Shown here one piece after another: positions 46,860-57,808 of a stretch of 64,000 nt of DNA. Each line of letters opens with the position of its first letter. The stretch's first letter is position 1. The stretch lies in NCBI GenBank assembly GCA_946406115.1, contig OX291549.1, forward strand, positions 20,979,901-21,043,900, in the 5' to 3' direction. The notes beneath the pieces are model-generated. The model saw nothing but the letters and a program-made list of their open reading frames with translations. It did not search any database and was not told the origin of the DNA. A program made the position numbers and the translations under genes. The DNA is from Apoda limacodes (lineage: Eukaryota > Arthropoda > Insecta > Lepidoptera > Limacodidae).

Positions 46860-47215
46860 TATAAAGGTATATTATAAAACTCAACGTCTCTCTGTCTGTG
46901 TCCGTTTATGTTTTTTTAAGGGGTAAATTGCTAAACCGATCTCGATAAAATTTGGCAGTGTGATAATTTGTTTCTTACATGGCAAAGACTATTTAAAGAC
47001 TAGTAAGAAATTCCTTGGACCGCTGAGCCGATTTAATTGAAATTTTACCAAGGGACGGGAGAAGCTGCTTAGAAAGTCATCAAGTGTGAATCAGATTAGT
47101 GCAGAGAAAATAACTAAAACTACAGTAAATTTCCTTACTTACTTCTTTTAAAGTTGCCGTGTAAATCCTACGCCGATAACCGAATTTAGCGCGGGTGAAT
47201 AAAAACTGCGAAAAA
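46860..47215 (-). repeat. 'tagcttttgcccgcg' repeat, reverse copy
   Basis: Plus strand reads 'caacgtctctctgtctgtgt', 'aaaccgatctcgataaaatt', 'aagttgccgtgtaaatccta', 'cgccgataaccgaatttagc' and 'gcgggtgaat', the mirror order of forward copies. Confidence 0.65.
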
Positions 47216-50200
47216 GTTGACAAGTAAACAATAGGTACATTAGCGTATACTCTGTCAACCTAAAAAACTTGTAAAAATGAATCAGAAAATAAAATTATTG
47301 CGGTAACTTGTATCCAACTCCTCCTCCGTATCCAAGCAACCCTTAGCAGAACACCACCACTAAATTTAATCAACCGTTCAGAAGAGATTGAAAGGGTCCT
47401 TTATTGGAAATTGTTTGTCATCGGACACAAAGTAAAATCGGGGCCAATCAGCCCCTACGAGTGGCGTAACTTTGGTCCATTCTGCCAACAATATATTGTC
47501 TAGTTCAGCCGTAAATTAAATAGACAGGCTTACTTTGGCTTTCCGGCGGTTTGCGAAACTTGTTAAGTATAGTCAGGTTTTTATTTTTATTTCTCTAGTA
47601 CTAGAAAACAGGTTCCTACTTAATGTAAAAATTATAATGCCTAATTAATTGTAACGTTGGTAAAGATAACTGCAACAGCAAGTTCTAATCATTGTTCTAA
47701 GGGTTCTGTAGGCAAATGGTAAAATCGGAACTATTTAGGCTCGGACTTCAAACATGCAAACCGGAATTCTTTAGCCACGCTTTTTAATTTAAAAAGCTTT
47801 ATGATTCCGCCTATAAACTGCCATACAGATTTGTAATAAAAATAATAAAGAAAAAAATTCAAGGGTAGTTCCATAAACATTTTTATTTAGAATGAGGTCA
47901 AGATCTTACAAAATGCATTTGATGTGCCACGTTACTTCTTGCTTAAGATGCATATTTTTAGAGTTATGTATTAGCTTTTAACATTGAAAATTTATACCTC
48001 CCCCCCTTCCTCTAACTCATAAGCCACGTGCTCTAAAGATACGAAAAAATTTCACGAAATGAACCCTTAATAAGAGCGAGAGCTTTTATTCAAAAACGCA
48101 GGGGGAAAAAAACAGAGTTTGATGAAATAGTTAATTAATGAAATTAACTAAATTGACAAGGATTATTTTATGAAAAAAGTATAAATTGTATACGCACACA
48201 TTTGCGCGTATATGTGTAAACGTCAATTGTTTTTGTAGTGTAAAGGTGATGGCATACCCAAACGAGTTAAGTTTGCAAGAATTTGATTAATTTTGTTGCA
48301 ATTCTAAGTACACTTTTTAACGTGAAAAAAATATTATATTAATTAAGTAGATTTGCTAATATTATAATAATTTGGCTATTAAAACAGTAAAAAAATTGAC
48401 TCTCTATTTCTGGGTTTTAATTCAAATTGTTTGGACAACTAAGAGCGATATTCTCTTGATTCTTATTTCATAGAATATATATTAATATGACCTAGTCAAT
48501 TTGCTAATTTCATAGTTCTACATAAATATTTGAATTTTATACCGACAAAAAACCGAGAAAATCGAGATTTTGACGTGCGCCTATCGTATGTGGAACTATG
48601 TCTCTTTGTACACTTCAATAATAATGTAATATGTCTTAGTACAATGATCGAAACGGCACGCTAGGGTATTCCATAGTCTGAATTTAGTTCGTTTGATCCC
48701 CACGGCTAATCTAAACCGAATCAGCATGTGCCCTTTGTTTTATAACGGGCCATCATCCATCAAAGAAAATAGTAGCTAGAGGAATTTACTTTAGCCTTGT
48801 CCTGAAAAGGTTTTTATTTATTAGAAATCCAAAATCGACGTTGTTCCCAGGAATGTTATTCTTTTTTCTAATTTCATTTAAATTATGCCGTTTTTGTGGC
48901 ATGACAGCAATTTATTACCAAATATCATAGTAAATCATTTTTTTCTCGCACTATTAAACAGTCCATTAAAAAGAAACACTTTTCCCCAGAAGTTTCAACA
49001 TTTGGTTCACATGAAATAACATGCTCAAATCGTCTTTCTTGTTCCGAGAAAATTTCATTCAGTGAACTCCAAGTTCAGCTGTACAATTCCGACATATATA
49101 CATACATTATTAATAAATGGTTCCTTTCAAATTGCTTTCAATAAGAAATCCTCCATATAATGACGCACAGTATGTAAATAGGCACAATAACTTTTGATAT
49201 TGTTGTCGGATTTCAAAGGGAAAACAAAGCTATTGAGTTCAAGGTCTGTAGGTTTCGTGTTCCGACAAATTTGCCATAAGCAGTTCCGTCCTTTGTGGGC
49301 TTTGGAGGCTTAGCATGATTTACTATCGTCACATCCCGGTGGGCTGGGCCGGCTGGCTGGTAGGTACAGCGGAAAATGGCGCAAAAAGATCTCGTACCAT
49401 TATTACCCGTAATATTATTTATACAATTACTAAATGCATGCACAAGCCTCTATTTTATTTGTCATTGAACGCATTAAAAACAAAGTGATGGTGAGCTTAT
49501 CTCTGACAGAGATTTCTTACAGTAAATCAACTAGAGTGACAATTGATGTGACAACAAAATGACGTATATGCTGAAGTTAACATGGAATAACAATTTAAAG
49601 CAGCTATAATTTTGATAAACTAGTTAGATAAATACTAATTCAATAAGAAGAAATACACACACAATTTTATAGATCAACATAAATACAGATTTATTTCATT
49701 TTTTACATGAAATAAATTAGCATAAATTATATGTAATAAATCTAAGACACAGACAGACAATGCGCTTTTTAAAGATGGCGATTGATGCACTATCACGAAT
49801 GCTTTGAAGCAGAGAAATCCAAAGTAAAGCTGCATGAACGGCTAAAGATTTACTGAAGATAGCAGAGGTATGTTTAGGTATCTTTGATCGTTATAGAAAA
49901 GGCAGTTAAACTGTTCACGTAGAATTAAAACGAAAGTAATTTGTCATGCAATGCTGTAAAGTAACGAAGTCACCATAGTCTAAAAGAGGAAGCAAAAGAG
50001 TTTGGAAAAAGATTATTTTAGTTTTTACTGGAAGAAAGTTTTGTAAGCGTTTTAATGAGTCAAACGAATAGTATTTTTTTGCTTACTTCAGTAAAATGGT
50101 AGGACCTTGATAACGTGTAGTTAATAAAGATTCCTAAGTTGTTAGCTATTTTTGTAAGAGCAATAAAAGGCTTTTAAGAAAGCATTATATTGGACAGATG

Positions 50201-50854
50201 GAAATTTGAATTTGTAAATACTACTGTAAAGTGCGGGATACGTGACGTACATACAGTTTACATTAAAACATGTTGGCCTAAGTAGTAACTTTGCTTGACG
50301 ACGTTTAATACCTAAACGATGGTAAGCTCATGCTAAGCCCTCTGTGCATTGTTTCAATAATTATTATTCTTGGATTATTGTTACATTGGTAATATTAACC
50401 AACAATTATTTGACTTAGAACCGAAGCCAAACTGAAGCATAGTCCGAGTAATCCAACGTAACGTTGGTACCTATGTCACTAGTGCTGACTGCCTGAACAC
50501 GTGATTTTTTTATTTTTAGCCAAAAGGACAAACAAAATGTTTTGTATGGATTAAACCATTAATACAAATACAGTGCTACCAAAATAGAGTATTATAAGGT
50601 AGAAGAAAGATATTGAAGAAAATTTATGGAAAAAAGAAAGTACTTTATTGTTTTTGTGTTTTAAATACATATTTTTAGAGCTTTTTGGCTAATTTATTAG
50701 TAGAATTGCAAAAGTCGATTAATTATTATTATTAAAATTAAAATATGTGTAGGAAAAACATATTTTTGATAAAGTTATTAATATCTGTTCCTGTCGTCCC
50801 AGCACTTAGCATTCTTTAGAATAGATGTACTTACGAAGTTCCAATAGTTATAGT
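47216..50854. other. Longest empty stretch; no gene recognised
   Basis: AT-rich throughout. A GC-richer patch at 49230-49395 holds a 76-codon minus-strand frame (49213-49443) without recognisable features. No repeat shared with the rest of the window was found. Confidence 0.45.
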
Positions 50855-50950
50855 TCTTATACTTTCGGAAAAAAGTGGCTGTGACATACTGACGGACAGA
50901 CAGACAGACATGACGAATTCATAAGGGTTCCGTCGTTTGCCATTTGTTGT
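50855..50950 (+). repeat. 'gggttccgt' repeat, 3' fragment
   Basis: 'acggacagacagacagacat' followed by 'aagggttccgtcgtttgcca' is the usual 3' part of this family. Confidence 0.65.
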
Positions 50951-51119
50951 TGTTGTTAACTGTTACTGTAACTGTAGTTGTTAACTTAGAAGTACAACGT
51001 CACATTATCACCCTTAAATTTAGCTTACAATATACTTACCGATATTACGTCATACGTAATCCTAATTTCTACGAATTCTCTGTCGAAACAGCGAATCAAC
51101 GTATGAATTTCTATCCATA

Positions 51120-51353
51120 TTAATATTATAAATGCAAAAGAAACTCTGACTGTTACCTCTTCACGCTTAAGCTGCTGTGCCGAATAAAATGAAATTTGGC
51201 ATAGGGATAGTTTGAGTCCTGGGGAAAGACATAGGCTACTTGACAACGTTAAGTGTGAGTCGGTTTTTTTTTCTATAATTGAGGAGTTGCCGTGTAAATC
51301 CTACACTGATAACCGAATTTGGGGAGGATGGAACCGCGGGCAAAAGCTAGTAC
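51120..51353 (-). repeat. 'tagcttttgcccgcg' repeat, best reverse copy
   Basis: Starts 'aatattataaatgcaaaag', includes 'gaataaaatgaaatttggca', 'gacataggctacttgaca', 'gttgccgtgtaaatcctaca' and ends 'accgcgggcaaaagctagta'. Both typical ends are present, so it is near full length (~230 bp). Confidence 0.8.
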
Positions 51354-52307
51354 CCAATATAATACAAAAGTACGACTGCAATTAATCACTCAGAGCAATA
51401 TATTATATCCTATATACATATAAGAGTATAATACATACAATATAACATGTTTGTGATTGACCGCACAACGCTTCAAAACGAGGAAATCTGTTTTTAATGT
51501 GGGACTGGAATCTTGAAAGTGACTGTAAATGTAACTATTTCCCTACCTGTAAAATGTAAGTAGGTACCATAAGAGCCCTGAAGCTTCGAATTTCGTTCAG
51601 TCAACAATAAAGTAAACGAATTTTATTACCAATAAAATGCTCATTCTCATTCCTACGTTCCTATTTATTTTAAAAGTTTAGCATACACACATTGAGATAC
51701 AAGGTGAAGCACTCCATAAACACGACTTTATGGGGCCTGAATCTGATATCATCAAGCCAAGAAATCTGCGTTATTTGAAACGTTATTTAATTTGTACTAA
51801 AATGCGTTTGCAATGAGTAATATATGTAGGCCGGACGCCATTTACAAATATCGGTTTAGAATTTCTGAAAGTAATTTTTGGATCCAGGCACCTTAAGTTT
51901 GAATTTTGGTTGAAAACCTGTTCAGACCTAAGCGATATTCGCTACCACCTGAGTTCAGAAAACCTAGTGCCTCGAAACTTCATGCATTTACCCTGCGGAA
52001 TAATGCTCGGTATTTTCCACTACCTAGAGCTGTATAGCAAATAACGCTTAGCACTGAACAAGCCTTTAGGCAGTCCCAAACTCCTGATTACAGAAACGAT
52101 GGTCTAAAAATTTTGTGCAATCACTAACATTACATTAGCTACCGAGTCCATTTAATTTGGCTTAGTTAAAAATTCGTTCTTCTCTATGAACACCAGAGAT
52201 AGAGTAGGTAAACTTACTTTATCTAAGGTGAGCACATTGTAAATAACCTATAGACAATACACTATTTAAAAAGAAGAAATGAACGATACCGAGTTCTCGG
52301 GAATGAC
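51354..52307. other. Nothing recognised
   Basis: AT-rich sequence, no supported frames. Confidence 0.45.
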
Positions 52308-52440
52308 AGTGCAACAATCTTTTTTGACCCTCTGACCTCGGGTGTTTGGTCGCTAGTGACGTTGTAAGTTCACACCATTTCAATATGGCGACTGTAGTTT
52401 TGATTTCTGGCCACCGGGTCAGAAAAGTTTGTTGTACTAT
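52308..52440. mobile_element. 133 bp MITE, 'gcaacaaacttttctgacc' termini
   Basis: The left end 'agtgcaacaatcttttttga' and right end 'gtcagaaaagtttgttgtac' are inverted repeats. The interior 'aagttcacaccatttcaata' and 'gcgactgtagttttgatttc' match 59493-59638. The 90-codon minus frame through it is not a gene. Confidence 0.8.
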
Positions 52441-52509
52441 AGTTTTTTTTCTGTCACAAGCAACCATAGATAATAAGAGACTGGACTGCACGTAAATAAG
52501 GCCGATGTG

Positions 52510-52860
52510 GAGAGTTTTGGCGCGAATCTTAAGAAGGAGTGGTGTTTTTTTCTGTTTAATTTTCTAAATTCATTTAGTGACTTTCGATGTATATATTTTA
52601 GCAATGTTTTACGAAAGCGTGTTAAGAATTGTGCAGCGAAGGCTCATGAATAGTGATTTATGAAGAAATAAGCAGGACATGACGCGCAATGTCTGAGGAT
52701 CCACACCAAATCTCCCGCCAAATCTTGGGACTTGAAAACGAGGACGCGCGGTAACGCCCGCGCCACGATGCGATGTAATATAAGTGACTTTGACTCTGGC
52801 AAATGCATAAATGGTCTGCTAAGACCGTGCGAGCCCATTATAATATAAAAAAAAAAAAAA
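52510..52860 (+). mobile_element. Retroposed insertion R3, copy 2, with poly-A and 12 bp target duplication
   Basis: Flanked by AAGGCCGATGTG (52498-52509 and 52861-52872) and ending in an A run (52842-52860), so it is a retroposition product. The first ~210 bp match 38356-38564. The 3' 140 bp are different and GC-richer ('gaggacgcgcggtaacgccc', 'aatgcataaatggtctgcta'). The 80-codon minus frame 52644-52886 is a shadow. Confidence 0.85.
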
Positions 52861-52904
52861 AAGGCCGATGTGAGAGAAAGACACAAAGCAATTTGACAGT
52901 ATGC

Positions 52905-54345
52905 AAAAATGAAAATGAAAATGAAAATGAAAATGAAAAATGAATTTATTTCAGTTCAACTAGTTACATGACACTTGTTACGCTACTTCTTACAATAGGT
53001 TACCCTGTGACGTAAGAAGCAGGCTCTCTGCTCGTACAATATGAAATAAATTATGCGGTTAGTAAGTGATTAAAGAATAAAAAATTAAGTTACAGTAGTT
53101 AGTTTTAATTTCCTTTCCATACCATGTTATATAGAAAAGAAATCGAATACAAATTTATGCTGACATTTAAGAAGATCATACAAAAGTTTTAGCAGTTAAG
53201 TCTGTAGCAAAATATATACTAAATTTAAAATGACCTAAGAAAATAAAATTAAAATTAAATTAAGATCATACTTTTATTTCCAACAGTATTTCGGTTTCAT
53301 TATAACTCAGAATACAGAGCCAGTCAAACAGAGTCTCCTTAAATTGTCTTAGAGTATATTTTTTAACATGTTTATGATCTTTCAACAGTTTATTATAAAG
53401 AATGGGGGAGATAAAGTTGAAATGTCTCGCAGCAAATGCAGATCTGACACAATGTAGAGGACACTTCTGTACTCTTTTAGATGTTTGTGGTAGCAACGGA
53501 ACGTACTTAGTATGATACCTTTTTAAACATTGAAAAACAAAAAGTTGGCGCACATTAAGCACCTTAGCATTTTCATAAAGTAATTTAGTTGGATACAAAC
53601 GAGGTAAGCAGAGTAGTACTTTTAGTACTGCTCTTTGTGCTTTTTCAACTTCATCAATGTACGTTTTACTTGCACAGCCCCAAACACATATACAGTATGA
53701 TAGTAGAGACTGACAAAGAGCTTTGTATGTGTTAATTAGTAATTGTCTATCTGCTGCTTGTCTAAGTTGTTTAAAAATGAATATTAGTTTTCTAGCTCTC
53801 ATAGAAATCATGTGTAAGTGCTCTTTCCAGTTCAATTTGTCATCTACCATAACTCCTAAGTATTTGATAACCGTGACACGAGATAGCACCTCACAATTAC
53901 AACCGGGCGCACAAGTTCCAACAATTCGATTACAAGAGAATGTGTGAATATGTAAATTTAAATCAGTTATAGGACTACACACTGAGGTCTTACTAAAACA
54001 CATATATTTTGTTTTCTGAGTATTTAAACTAAGAAGATTGTCTTCTAGCCACTTACTCACTTGTATTAAACCTGTCTCAACCATAGATTTAACGGCGTTC
54101 CAGGATTTATCATGAAAAACTATTACAGTATCATCAGCAAACATTATTAAATCAGCATTGCGAAGCTTAACATCACAAAGTTTATTAATATATATTAAAA
54201 ACAGTGTTGGGCCTAACGTACTTCCCTGTGGGACACCAAATGTGCATTCACACATTGAACTAACATGTCCAGCAACTCTAACACACTGTTTTCTGTCTGT
54301 CAAATAATCCTTAAACCAGTCTAAAGCAACTCCTCTTATAACAGA
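52905..54345 (-). mobile_element. 5'-truncated non-LTR retrotransposon (LINE family 1)
   Basis: Reverse transcriptase coding sequence (53266-54345) is followed by a ~330 bp 3' untranslated region ending, on the minus strand, in a (TTTTCA)n tail (plus strand 52910-52937). A simple-repeat tail rather than poly-A is typical of CR1-like and related LINEs. The 5' end stops inside the reverse transcriptase, the usual result of incomplete target-primed reverse transcription. I could not confirm a target-site duplication. Confidence 0.9.
53266..54345 (-). CDS. Reverse transcriptase C-terminal part, non-LTR retrotransposon
   Basis: The frame is open for about 360 codons. It starts inside the palm domain ('RGVALDWFKDYLTDRKQC' just above 54303), followed by 'GVPQGSTLGPTLFLIYIN' and the catalytic 'MFADDTVIVF' (the F/YxDD motif with both metal-binding aspartates). 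Then come 'SLNTQKTKYMCFS', 'VIKYLGVMVDDKLNWKEH' (thumb region) and a C-terminal domain with 'QRAVLKVLLCLPRLYPTKLL'. This is the layout of CR1/Jockey-group LINE proteins. The N-terminal endonuclease and the first half of the polymerase are missing, so no functional protein is expected. There are no internal stops, suggesting a fairly recent insertion. The exact clade is uncertain. Confidence 0.9.
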   Translation of the reverse strand, partial: SVIRGVALDWFKDYLTDRKQCVRVAGHVSSMCECTFGVPQGSTLGPTLFLIYINKLCDVKLRNADLIMFADDTVIVFHDKSWNAVKSMVETGLIQVSKWLEDNLLSLNTQKTKYMCFSKTSVCSPITDLNLHIHTFSCNRIVGTCAPGCNCEVLSRVTVIKYLGVMVDDKLNWKEHLHMISMRARKLIFIFKQLRQAADRQLLINTYKALCQSLLSYCICVWGCASKTYIDEVEKAQRAVLKVLLCLPRLYPTKLLYENAKVLNVRQLFVFQCLKRYHTKYVPLLPQTSKRVQKCPLHCVRSAFAARHFNFISPILYNKLLKDHKHVKKYTLRQFKETLFDWLCILSYNETEILLEIKV

Positions 54346-54363
54346 AAAGCAGAAAAATACAAA

Positions 54364-54369
54364 TTTATT
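54364..54369 (-). other. Polyadenylation signal of Ran
   Basis: Minus-strand AATAAA, about 180 bp past the Ran stop codon. Cleavage 10-30 bases downstream would fall near 54335-54355, at the truncated end of LINE family 1. Confidence 0.6.
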
Positions 54370-54549
54370 GCATTTTAATGTAACAAACCCATGGAAATTA
54401 AATTACATACAACATTGCAATATGTTTGACAATGACACATAGATATTTACTTTCCTGGAGTTAATGGAATGAAGTGTTACATGTTGTGTACACTATCTTG
54501 ATGCTCATTAAGCATCTGGACACTGGGAATTTAAATAAAAATACTATAT

Positions 54550-54765
54550 CTACAAGTCTTCATCTTCTTCTGGTAGTGCAGTGTCTTGTGCTTCCTTGAG
54601 ATCCTTTTCGATTTGGTTCTGCCATTGTGGATCCATTGTGACTTCTGGAGGTACCAAAGCAGGCATAGCAACAAACTCTAAGTTTCCGTCTCCAATTAAT
54701 TTTCTAGCTAACCACAAGAAGGGTTTTTCAAAGTTGTAGTTAGACTTTGCTGATATGTCATAATA
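54550..54765 (-). CDS. Ran: Ran GTPase, last coding exon
   Basis: The exon encodes 71 residues and a TAG stop (54552-54550). It opens '[20 protein letters not shown]', contains the G5 motif 'SAK' that contacts the guanine base, continues '[20 protein letters not shown]' and ends in the acidic tail '...EEDEDL' characteristic of Ran, the small GTPase that drives nuclear transport and spindle assembly. The length agrees with residues ~146-216 of the ~216-residue protein. On the minus strand the exon is preceded by a pyrimidine-rich 'ttttattttatttcag', a good splice acceptor, in phase 0. Ran needs at least one more upstream exon (P-loop, switch regions, NKxD); none was recognised in 54785-64000, so either a long intron leaves the window or this is a gene fragment. 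The intact frame and tail argue for a functional exon. Confidence 0.93.
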   Translation of the reverse strand, partial: YYDISAKSNYNFEKPFLWLARKLIGDGNLEFVAMPALVPPEVTMDPQWQNQIEKDLKEAQDTALPEEDEDL

Positions 54766-54839
54766 CTGAAATAAAATAAAAAATGGTAAGTCTTATTTTC
54801 AGAACTGAACGTAATATAAATGTTCTTGATTATGCGTCT

Positions 54840-54994
54840 TGGCAAACCTAGTGTTGGGCATCACCCAGCTAGATGGTGCAACAATATACACAAAATTGTT
54901 GAGAGTGATTGGATGCTTAAGACACAGGACTGTGCAAAAAGACACACCTAGGGAGGGGCCTATGTCCAGCAATAGCAATAGGCTGATGATATTA
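54840..54994 (+). mobile_element. 3' end of an RTE-like or similar LINE (inferred)
   Basis: 'agggaggggcctatgtccag' followed by 'aataggctgatgat' resembles a LINE 3' terminus common in moth sequences, preceded by a decayed 'caaaaagacacacc' region. The 70-codon frame at 54839-55051 passes through it. It lies in the presumed last intron of Ran. Confidence 0.5.
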
Positions 54995-55806
54995 GTCAAA
55001 GTCAAAGTTTTTATTCAAATTAGGTTTTTACAAACACTTCAATGTTGTTAAATACTATTATGGTAGTAGTAGTAACATAAAATATGGCCATTAGTCTTTG
55101 CTCTCTAACAGTGGCATTGTATTCTTTGACAGCTCTCAAGAAAAAGTTACATAATTTCATTCATACTTCTTTTCATACTTAAGTAGAGCTTAAGAGTCCA
55201 TGGTGGTCACATGTATTCATTTTAATTTTCACTTAATGCCTTTATGATAGATCTCTATTTAGTAAGACTAGCATTTTCATGCAACTTAGATTTTAAACTA
55301 GGCTTTTAACTGTTTAAAAATGGTGCAACACATACCAATTTTTTGGTATTGAGTTTAAAAAATGACAGATTTCCAACTCCAATTTAACCCTCTTAATAGA
55401 TGAATTTGGCAAAATTCTTACTTAGTGGAGCCCTATGTTAAATTTCAAATAACTAAACCTAGCGGTTTGGGCTGTGCATTGAATCAGTCAATCAGTTTAT
55501 TAGCTATTTATAGAAAGGGAACACTACATTAATGAATATAAACCATATCAGACCTGTCTCCAGATGGCCCATTATAATTTTTTTTTTTAAAAATTCTCAT
55601 TCTGGACATTCTTCTACAAAATTTCAGACTATATAAATAAACATCCATGGGACTGAAGATACTCAATAACAGGCTCATAGGTAAACCAGATAAAATGCTC
55701 AAAAAATATAAGTTTATAAAAATATATTATATATATACTTAATAAGATTTAAAAGTGTTTGTAAAAACCTAATTTGAATAGAAAGAATTTGACTTTGAAC
55801 ATAATG
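54995..55806. mobile_element. ~0.8 kb unit bounded by 60 bp inverted repeats
   Basis: 54995-55060 ('gtcaaagtcaaagtttttat', 'tcaaattaggtttttacaaa', 'cacttc') is mirrored at 55740-55805 ('gtgtttgtaaaaacctaatt', 'tgaatagaaagaatttgact'). It is either a TIR element or two opposite copies of one short repeat. The interior has no coding frame. Confidence 0.5.
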
Positions 55807-55927
55807 AATGTTTTCAAGATTGATGGTTCTTTGAACAGATGTACCAAGGTTTTTGGAAAAAAAATATATTATCCGATTACATCTGGACTCCCACCTTAAG
55901 GAAAACTGTCCCTGACACATAAATGAC

Positions 55928-57165
55928 ACTGGGCACTAGCCATTGAGAGTCAGGGGGAGGCATTGGCATGTAGCCTAGACATAGCGAAGGCGTTCGATCG
56001 GGTCTGGCACCGGGGTCTTCTATCGAAGTTGCCTTCTTACGGAGTGCCCGAGGGTTTGTGCAAATGGGTGGCTAGTTTTTTGTCCGGCAGAAGCATACGA
56101 GCCGTAGTTGACGGTAGTTGCTCTGATAGCATGGACATAAATGCTGTTGTCCCGCAAGGCTCTGTGCTGTCTCCTACGCTGTTTCTACTGCACATCAATG
56201 ATATGTAACAACATACATTGCTATGCAGATGACAGTACTGGAGACGCTTATTATACGGGCCGTGCAAGCATCCTACGTTCCGTTGTGGAGGAAAAGCGTG
56301 AAGAACTTGTGTCTCAAATCGAGATCGTTCTGTCCAAGGTCTCTGACTGGGGGCGGGAAAACTTGGTCCGATTCAACCCTTCAAAGACACAAGTCTGCGC
56401 GTTCACCGCTAAGAAAACCCCATTCACTGTAGTCCCACAATTCCAGAACACTCCCCTCTCCATCTCCAAGAGCATTGGGATCCTTAGCATTGACATCTCC
56501 AGCGATGTTCAGTTCCGGAACATTTGCTAGGCAAGGTAAAGCTGGCGTCCAAAAAACTTGGTGTACTCAACAGAGCGAAGCAGTACTTCACGTCGGGGCA
56601 AAGGTTGCTACTTTACAAGTCGCAAGTCCGGCCCCATATGGAGTACTGCTGCCATCTCTGGGCGGGTGCACCCAGATACCAGCTTGGCCCTTTTGACTTG
56701 GTTCAATGACGGGCTGTGAGAATTGTCGGCGATCCCAAACTCATTTGCGGTATCGAGCCATTAAGTCTGAGGAGAGACTTTGCCTCCCTGTGTGTGTTCT
56801 ACCGCTTGTACAATGGATTCTGAGGAATTGTTCGAAATGATGCCCACGGCTACTTTCTACCATCGCACTGCTCGCCATCGACAGGGAATTCATTCTCACA
56901 CTTTGGAACCAAAATGGTCGCGTACAGTGCGGTTTCAGAGAAACTTCCTCCCGCGAACCCTTGGGTTGTGGAATGAGCTCCCTGCCAAGGTTTTCTCTAA
57001 GGACTACAGTATGGGGTTCTTCAAAAAAGAAGTTATTAGATTTCTGAAGGGTCGGCAACGCGCGAGTGATGCCCCTAGTGTTGCAAGCGTCCATAGGCTA
57101 CGGTGACCGCTTACCATCAGGCGGACCGTAGGCTTCTTTGCCACCTTAGTGGTATAAAAAAAAAA
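55928..57165 (+). pseudogene. LINE family 2 reverse transcriptase, frameshifted 3' part
   Basis: Non-LTR retrotransposon of the Jockey/CR1 group, unrelated to family 1. Segments in order: 'ALACSLDIAKAFDRVWH' and 'VPQGSVLSPTLFLLHIND' (55963-56208), frameshift, 'NIHCYADDSTGDAY' with the catalytic YADD (56223 on), 'FNPSKTQVCAF', frameshift near 56522, 'KLASKKLGVLNRAKQYF' and 'VRPHMEYCCHLWAG', an in-frame TGA at 56707-56709, 'RAVRIVGDP', frameshift near 56817, 'SEELFEMMPTATFYHRTA' and 'RNFLPRTLGLWNELP' up to TGA at 57104. The 3' untranslated region is ~60 bp and ends in poly-A. It is 5' truncated, with at least three frameshifts and one stop. It lies upstream of the Ran exon in the opposite orientation. 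Confidence 0.9.
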
Positions 57166-57808
57166 AAATAAGACAAAAAAAATTTCAAATAAATAAAAAA
57201 TGTAAAGAAATTATGTATTAAAAATTATTATTTTTTTTACGTCATAAACCATTCTTAATAAATAAATATATTATAAATAAATTCTTAATAAGCAAACTTT
57301 ATAAGATAAAAATATTATTTCTAGATGCCTAGAGTGTGTTTATTTCAATTAACTATACGAATTGTAACAAAAAAAACTCAAAAAAAGGAGATTATCATAC
57401 AAACCCATTCAAAACATTATCATTGCAACATGCTGCATTATCGCTTTATCTATTTCACTCATATCGGCCATATTTACTTTCAAAACGATGCCTCGTTATG
57501 TGTCAAAAATTATGTCACTTGGATACTCCATTACCACCACGCAAAGAAAAAAATTACTTATTTATTATTTCAGCTTTCTAAGTCAATATCTTGAGTTGGC
57601 GCATTAGGTTTGCATATTTGAAAAAAAAATCAACTTTTAGTATACAAACAGAGCTTTATTTAAGACAATATTACAATATTAATACCTAAAATTACTAACA
57701 CAATTACATAATATAAAAAAAAATTAAAATACAGTGAAAGACATGTTTTATGGTGTCAAATTAGAAGTCACCGCACCTTCTTTTTGACGAAAATACTGAT
57801 ATTTGGTG
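57166..57808. other. Nothing recognised
   Basis: Very AT-rich; the overlapping frames at 57325-57594 and 57336-57581 show no features. Confidence 0.45.
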
